The notes beneath the pieces are model-generated. The model worked only from the letters and a program-made list of their open reading frames with translations. It searched no databases and was not told where the DNA came from. From Pseudomonas tolaasii NCPPB 2192 (GTDB lineage: Bacteria > Pseudomonadota > Gammaproteobacteria > Pseudomonadales > Pseudomonadaceae), in the NCBI RefSeq assembly GCF_002813445.1, contig NZ_PHHD01000001.1:1054001-1118000 (forward strand): a DNA stretch of 64,000 nucleotides, read 5' to 3'. Position numbers and translations under genes: made by a program. Positions 57,870-64,000 of the stretch are shown in pieces (position 1 is the stretch's first letter; every line of letters begins with the position of its first letter).

Positions 57870-60149
57870 TTAGAGGGTTTTCGCCGAAGCCGGGTTGATC
57901 ATCCGCGTCAGCCCCAGGTTCTTCAGCGCCAGTTGCAGCGAGCTGTGGATAACTTGCGGGTTGTCGATGGTCATCAGCTCGGCCAGCAGCTCCTTGGCCA
58001 TGCTCAATTCCACCTGGCGCAGCATCCACTTCACCTTCGGCAAGTTGGTGGCGTTCATCGACAGACTGTCAAAGCCCATCGCCATCAACAGCACCGCCGC
58101 CGCCGGGTCGCCGGCCATTTCACCGCAGATGCTCACCGGCTTGCCTTCGGCATGGGCGTCGCGCACCACATGCTGCAGGGCTTGCAGCACCGCCGGATGC
58201 AGGTAATCGTAAAGGTCGGCCACCCGCGGGTTGTTGCGGTCCACGGCCAGCAGGTACTGGGTCAGGTCGTTGGAGCCTACCGAGAGGAAGTCCACCTGCC
58301 GCGCCAGCTCCTTGGCCTGGTACACCGCCGCCGGGATTTCGATCATCACGCCAATCGGCGGCATCGGTACGTCGGCGCCCTCGTCGCGCACTTCGCCCCA
58401 GGCGCGGTGGATCAGGTGCAGCGCCTCTTCCAGCTCATGGGTGCCGGAGATCATCGGCAACAGGATGCGCAGGTTGTTCAGGCCTTCGCTGGCCTTGAGC
58501 ATGGCGCGGGTCTGCACCAGGAAAATTTCAGGATGGTCGAGCGTGACCCGAATACCGCGCCAGCCGAGGAAGGGGTTGTCTTCCTTGATCGGGAAATACG
58601 ACAGTGACTTGTCGCCGCCGATGTCCAGGCTGCGCATGGTCACCGGCAACGGGTGGAAGGCCTGCAGTTGCTCGCGATAAATCGCCAGCTGCTCCTTCTC
58701 GCTCGGGAAACGCTGGTTGATCATGAACGGCACTTCAGTGCGGTACAGCCCCACCCCTTCGGCGCCGCGCTGTTGCGCACGGGCTACGTCGGCGAGCAAT
58801 CCGGTGTTCACCAGCAACGGCACGCGGTGGCCATCGGTGGTCACGCACGGCAGTTCGCGTAGCGAATCGAGACCCAGGGCCAGTTGTTTCTCTTCTTCCA
58901 CCACCTCGGCGTATTGCTTGCGCAGTACTTCGCTGGGGTTGGTGAAGACTTCACCACGATGGCCATCGACGATCATGTCGATGCCATCGACTTTGGAATA
59001 CGGCAGATCCACCAGGCCCATCACCGTCGGAATGCCCATGGCCCGGGCCAGGATCGCGACGTGGGAGTTACCCGAACCGAGTACCGACACCAACCCGACC
59101 AGCTTGCCTTCCGGCACTTCGCCGAGCTGGGTGGCGGTCAACTCTTCACTGACCAGGATGGTGTTGTCGGGGAAAACCATGTTGGTGGTACGGTCTTCCT
59201 GCAGATAAGCCAGCAGGCGGCGACCGAGGTCGCGCACATCCGAGGCCCGCTCGCGCAGGTAGGCGTCGTCCATCATTTCAAAGCGGTTGACGTGATCGGT
59301 GACGACCTGGCGCAGCGCGCCCTGGGCCCATTGGCCGGTCTTGATCACGGTTTTGACTTCGTTCCCGAGGGACGCGTCGTCGAGCATCATCTGGTACACG
59401 TCGAACAACGCGCGTTCTTCGGGGCGCAGCTGGGTGGCCAGCTTGTTCGACAGGTTGCGCATGTCGGCGCGCACGCCTTCCAGGGCGGTCTTGAACAGTT
59501 TGATTTCGGCGTCGATGTCGTTGACGGTTTTGTCCGGCACCACGTCCAGATCCGCCGGCGGCAGCATGACCACCGCCGTACCGACTGCAGCGCCCGGTGA
59601 ACCCGGCACACCGACGAACTTGGCTTCCTGGATGCCCTTGCCTTCACGGCCCAGGCCGCGAATCGAACCGGTGGCTTCGGCGTGGGCAATTACGCCTGCG
59701 AGCTGCGCGCTCATGGTCACGAGGAAGGCTTCTTCACCTTCGTCAAACTGGCGGCGCTCTTTTTGCTGGATGACCAACACGCCGACGACGCGGCGGTGGT
59801 GAATGATCGGCGCCCCGAGGAATGAGGCGTAGCGCTCTTCGCCGGTTTCGGCGAAGTAGCGGTAACGCGGGTGATCGGCCGCGTTTTCGAGGTTCAGGGG
59901 TTCTTCACGCGTCCCCACCAGGCCCACCAGACCTTCATTGGGCGCCATGCTGACCTTGCCGATGGAGCGCTTGTTCAGGCCCTCGGTGGCCATCAGCACA
60001 AAACGGTTGGTTTCGGGGTCCAGCAGGTAAACCGAGCAGACCTGGCTGCCCATGGCTTCCTTGACGCGCAACACAATAATCCCCAACGCCGCCTTGAGAT
60101 CCTTGGCGGAGTTAACTTCCTGGACGATCTTGCGCAGCGTATTGAGCAT
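57870..60149 (-). CDS. ptsP: Nitrogen-type phosphoenolpyruvate-protein phosphotransferase EI(Ntr)
   Basis: PtsP starts the nitrogen phosphotransferase chain by passing phosphate from PEP to NPr. The 759-residue protein has an N-terminal GAF domain (about 1-165), the phospho-histidine domain with GSGNSHVAILARA, and the PEP-binding barrel with SIGxNDL-like SVGSNDLTQYLL and CGEMAG. The length is right for EI(Ntr), longer than sugar-type EI. It follows rppH by 22 bases on the minus strand, the usual Pseudomonas pair. Confidence 0.96.
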   Translation of the reverse strand: MLNTLRKIVQEVNSAKDLKAALGIIVLRVKEAMGSQVCSVYLLDPETNRFVLMATEGLNKRSIGKVSMAPNEGLVGLVGTREEPLNLENAADHPRYRYFAETGEERYASFLGAPIIHHRRVVGVLVIQQKERRQFDEGEEAFLVTMSAQLAGVIAHAEATGSIRGLGREGKGIQEAKFVGVPGSPGAAVGTAVVMLPPADLDVVPDKTVNDIDAEIKLFKTALEGVRADMRNLSNKLATQLRPEERALFDVYQMMLDDASLGNEVKTVIKTGQWAQGALRQVVTDHVNRFEMMDDAYLRERASDVRDLGRRLLAYLQEDRTTNMVFPDNTILVSEELTATQLGEVPEGKLVGLVSVLGSGNSHVAILARAMGIPTVMGLVDLPYSKVDGIDMIVDGHRGEVFTNPSEVLRKQYAEVVEEEKQLALGLDSLRELPCVTTDGHRVPLLVNTGLLADVARAQQRGAEGVGLYRTEVPFMINQRFPSEKEQLAIYREQLQAFHPLPVTMRSLDIGGDKSLSYFPIKEDNPFLGWRGIRVTLDHPEIFLVQTRAMLKASEGLNNLRILLPMISGTHELEEALHLIHRAWGEVRDEGADVPMPPIGVMIEIPAAVYQAKELARQVDFLSVGSNDLTQYLLAVDRNNPRVADLYDYLHPAVLQALQHVVRDAHAEGKPVSICGEMAGDPAAAVLLMAMGFDSLSMNATNLPKVKWMLRQVELSMAKELLAELMTIDNPQVIHSSLQLALKNLGLTRMINPASAKTL

Positions 60150-60171
60150 GGCTCGGGGTCGAACTCCGTCG

Positions 60172-60651
60172 TCAGTCGCGCGCTAAAAGGCGCGGGGCAA
60201 GCTCTTTGAGAGCGCGACGATAAACTTCGCGCTTGAATGTCACCACCTGGCCCAGCGGGTACCAATAGCTGACCCAGCGCCAGCCATCGAACTCCGGTTT
60301 ACCGGTCAAATCCATCCGCACCCGCTGCTCGTTGGAGATCAGGCGCAGGAGAAACCATTTCTGCTTCTGGCCGATGCACAGCGGTTGGCTGTGGGTACGC
60401 ACCAGGCGTTGCGGCAAACGATAGCGCAACCAGCCACGGGTACAGGCCAGAATTTGCACATCTTCGCGCTCAAGGCCGACTTCTTCATTCAACTCACGGT
60501 ACAAGGCGTCTTCAGGGGTTTCGTCGGGGTTGATTCCGCCTTGAGGAAACTGCCAGGCATCTTGGTTGATTCGGCGAGCCCATAGCACCTGTCCGGCATC
60601 ATTCGTAAGAATAATCCCGACATTAGGACGGAAACCATCGGGGTCGATCAC
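60172..60651 (-). CDS. rppH: RNA pyrophosphohydrolase
   Basis: RppH removes pyrophosphate from the 5' end of primary transcripts and so triggers RNase E decay. The 159-residue Nudix enzyme has a Nudix box GGINPDETPEDAL followed by RELNEEVG, in the right spacing. The conserved start is the GTG at 60651 (IDPDGFRPNVGI follows), with GAGG about eight bases upstream; the frame runs to 60711 with residues absent from other RppH proteins. Confidence 0.93.
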   Translation of the reverse strand: MIDPDGFRPNVGIILTNDAGQVLWARRINQDAWQFPQGGINPDETPEDALYRELNEEVGLEREDVQILACTRGWLRYRLPQRLVRTHSQPLCIGQKQKWFLLRLISNEQRVRMDLTGKPEFDGWRWVSYWYPLGQVVTFKREVYRRALKELAPRLLARD

Positions 60652-60794
60652 GGCAACAACCTCGCAAACGCATGTCGCCGCATTGTTCCACAAAGGTTGA
60701 TCAAGCGGCAACGAGGCTTCTTACCTTATGTGCACTCTTGTGAAAAGACCGTATTCTGGACGCCTTTTTACAGACTTTTCAGCGAGTAACTGCA

Positions 60795-61451
60795 ATGCGC
60801 CTGGCTTTATTCGACTTGGACAACACCCTTCTCGGCGGTGATAGCGATCACGCTTGGGGCGATTACCTCTGTGAACGCAGGATTCTCGACCCGGTGGCCT
60901 ATAAGGCCCGCAATGACGAGTTTTACCAGGATTACCTGGCCGGCAAGCTCGACAACGCCGCCTACCTGAACTTCAGCCTGGAAATCCTCGGCCGCACCGA
61001 GATGGCCCAGCTGGACGAGTGGCACAACGACTTCATGCGCGACTGCATCGATGCGCTGATGCTGCCCAAGGCCGCCGAACTGCTGGCCAAACACCGCGCC
61101 GCCGGCGACAAACTGGTGATCATCACCGCCACCAACCGCTTTGTCACCGCGCCGATCGCCGCGCGCCTGGGCGTGGAAACCCTGATTGCCACCGAGTGCG
61201 AAATGGAAAACGGCCGCTACACCGGGCGCAGCACCGACGTGCCGTGCTTCCGTGAAGGCAAGGTGACGCGCCTGAACCGTTGGCTGGAAGAGACCGGGTA
61301 CAGCCTGGAAGACAGCTACTTCTATAGCGATTCGATGAACGACCTGCCGTTGCTGGAGCAAGTGACCCATGCAGTGGCGGTGGACCCGGACCCGAATCTG
61401 CGGGCTGAGGCCGAGAAGCGTGGCTGGCCGGTGATTACATTGCGCGGCTGA
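60795..61451 (+). CDS. HAD-IB phosphatase, possible histidinol-phosphatase
   Basis: This 218-residue protein has HAD motif I FDLDNTLL (Asp7, Asp9), motif II in ITATNRF and motif IV SDSMNDLPLL. It is of the SerB-like IB group. Close homologues in pseudomonads are annotated as histidinol-phosphatase, which would fill the last-but-one histidine step where the usual HisB domain is missing; I infer this and cannot confirm it from sequence alone. It is divergent from rppH. Confidence 0.78.
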   Translation: MRLALFDLDNTLLGGDSDHAWGDYLCERRILDPVAYKARNDEFYQDYLAGKLDNAAYLNFSLEILGRTEMAQLDEWHNDFMRDCIDALMLPKAAELLAKHRAAGDKLVIITATNRFVTAPIAARLGVETLIATECEMENGRYTGRSTDVPCFREGKVTRLNRWLEETGYSLEDSYFYSDSMNDLPLLEQVTHAVAVDPDPNLRAEAEKRGWPVITLRG

Positions 61452-61459
61452 TGGCCCCT

Positions 61460-61540
61460 TCGCGGGCAAGCCCGCTCCCACACTTGACCGAGTTCCAACA
61501 TGAGAATGAGGTCAAATGTGGGAGCTGGCTTGCCTGCGAT
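61460..61540. repeat. REP pair after the HAD-IB gene
   Basis: Opposed REP halves, CGCGGGCAAGCCCGCTCCCA and the common GTGGGAGCTGGCTTGCCTGC type, are about 35 bases apart. It lies between convergent genes and may act as a terminator. Confidence 0.85.
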
Positions 61541-61562
61541 GAAGGCGACTCGGTCTTGAACC

Positions 61563-61976
61563 TTAAACCGGCTTGGCCCCCATCAGCCCGGCAATCGCCA
61601 CAAACCCCACCAGGCTGACCACCGCCAGCACCAGCGTCAAATTCAGGCTGCCGCCCTCCCCCCTGCGCAGCCGGTTAAGCCGCGCCACCAGCCAGAACCA
61701 CGCCAGCGCCGCCACGGTGTAGAGAATACTGGAGCCCAGAATCCAGGCTTGCCCCAGCGGCCAGCCGATCAAATGCACCAGCCACCAGCCGGTAAACGGC
61801 ATGCTCACCAGGCACACGCCCATCAACAGCCACACGAACGCCCACGGGCGCTGCACAATCGCTGCCGGGCCGACGCTGCGCTTGCGCCAGGCCAGTACCG
61901 CCAGGCCGAGGCCGCTAAACAGCAGCAACACGGTGGCCGTGATGTGGATAACCTTGAGGGTGGTCAGCGTTTCCAT
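61563..61976 (-). CDS. DUF2269-family membrane protein
   Basis: This 137-residue inner-membrane protein has four hydrophobic helices and the N-terminal LKVIHITATVLLLFSG typical of the DUF2269 family, where the histidine may bind haem or metal. Its function is unknown. It lies just downstream of ilvA on the same strand. Confidence 0.82.
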   Translation of the reverse strand: METLTTLKVIHITATVLLLFSGLGLAVLAWRKRSVGPAAIVQRPWAFVWLLMGVCLVSMPFTGWWLVHLIGWPLGQAWILGSSILYTVAALAWFWLVARLNRLRRGEGGSLNLTLVLAVVSLVGFVAIAGLMGAKPV

Positions 61977-62016
61977 GGTCTCTATTCCTTAAGGGCCGCT
62001 CAGTCAGCGTAGTCGC

Positions 62017-63531
<1,515 letters not shown>

Positions 63532-63624
63532 CGGCGGGCTTCTACTTTCACGGTTTGGCAGGGCCAAGGAGTCTAACCCGGCTTTTGGCCGGGCGACCAC
63601 ACGAATCCCGAGGTTTTGTTGGGG

Positions 63625-63630
63625 TATACT
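63625..63630 (+). promoter_or_regulatory. Probable -10 element for rpiA
   Basis: TATACT lies 40 bases before the rpiA start. The best -35 at 17-base spacing is weak. It lies in the gap shared with the divergent ilvA. Confidence 0.5.
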
Positions 63631-63669
63631 CGCCGCCCTCGATAACTCCCCGCCCGTTCCGGAGCCCGC

Positions 63670-64000
63670 ATGACCCAGGATCAACTCAAACAGGCAGTGG
63701 CCCAGGCCGCCGTCGATTTAATCCTTCCCAAACTCGACGACAAGAGCATCGTCGGTGTCGGCACCGGCTCCACCGCCAACTGCTTTATCGATGCGCTGGC
63801 CCAGCACAAGGGCGCGTTCGACGGCGCCGTGGCCAGCTCCGAAGCCACCGCCGCACGCCTCAAAGGCCACGGCATTCCGGTGTACGAACTCAACACCGTG
63901 AGCGATTTGGAGTTCTATGTCGACGGCGCCGATGAAAGCGACGCGCGACTGAACCTGATCAAGGGCGGCGGCGCAGCCCTGACCCGCGAGAAGATCGTGG
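63670..64000 (+). CDS. rpiA: Ribose-5-phosphate isomerase A, N-terminal part
   Basis: The first 110 codons of the housekeeping RpiA are present and the gene runs off the window end. The GVGTGSTAN phosphate loop, YVDGADESD and KGGGAALTREK match E. coli RpiA, so this is the normal pentose-phosphate enzyme. It is divergent from ilvA, the usual Pseudomonas order. Compare the altered paralogue at 46596-47306. Confidence 0.95.
   Translation, partial: MTQDQLKQAVAQAAVDLILPKLDDKSIVGVGTGSTANCFIDALAQHKGAFDGAVASSEATAARLKGHGIPVYELNTVSDLEFYVDGADESDARLNLIKGGGAALTREKIV

Noticed and set aside
301..61540. CRISPR array suggested by many short repeats
   Set aside because: The repeats are dispersed in single intergenic pairs in inverted orientation, not regularly spaced with unique spacers, and no cas gene is present; they are REP/REPIN elements.

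Overview
The window looks like a chromosome segment from the Pseudomonas fluorescens group. Support comes from high GC coding DNA, housekeeping genes in their usual Pseudomonas neighbourhoods (trmB-thiGS, rpoH-ftsXEY, coaD-fdx-mutM, ptsP-rppH, ilvA/rpiA), and many intergenic REP/REPIN palindromes with GTGGGAGCTGGCTTGCCTGC-type arms. No rRNA, tRNA, CRISPR array, transposase, integrase or prophage gene was seen. The species is inferred, not proven.

Layout. 1-4.5 kb: end of a DUF3392 gene, trmB, thiG, thiS, a DUF423 protein, mtgA and rpoH. 4.6-7.7 kb: the overlapping ftsY-ftsE-ftsX operon. 8.1-11.5 kb: an exported M16 peptidase pair followed without a gap by rsmD. 11.6-13.5 kb: a YheT-like hydrolase and a mercaptopyruvate sulfurtransferase. 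13.5-18.1 kb: a laoR/laoCBA locus for oxidation of long-chain alcohols, with a clear operator candidate between the divergent genes. 18.2-24.6 kb: coaD, ferredoxin, mutM, an HDOD protein, rlmI and ilvD. 24.7-30.8 kb: pchP, a cystine symporter, folA and a membrane protein/GTPase pair. 30.9-38.2 kb: a dockerin-like orphan, then an aminophosphonate locus (PhnZ-like HD oxygenase, FAD oxidoreductase, three-part ABC importer, LysR regulator). 38.2-41.0 kb: the cadA/cadR metal efflux pair. 41.3-55.1 kb: a large sugar or polyol catabolic island. 55.1-64.0 kb: thyA, lgt, an NRDE protein, ptsP, rppH, a HAD phosphatase, a DUF2269 protein, ilvA and the start of the housekeeping rpiA.

The two regions most likely to hold poorly described biology are accessory catabolic loci. 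The first (41.3-55.1 kb) combines a sugar ABC importer, a xylulokinase, a second RpiA, a HAD phosphatase and an RpiR regulator (a phosphorylative branch) with a ketoglutaric-semialdehyde-type dehydrogenase, a second aldehyde dehydrogenase, an AraD1/GguC-family FAH enzyme, a 2-hydroxyacid dehydrogenase and an SDR (an oxidative branch). Its divergent promoter region carries two copies of one 11-bp pseudo-palindrome. The second (31.5-38.2 kb) pairs an aminoethylphosphonate-type importer with an HD mixed-valent di-iron oxygenase that keeps the PhnZ key residues, but no PhnY, PhnW or PhnX gene is adjacent. Substrates for both are inferred only.
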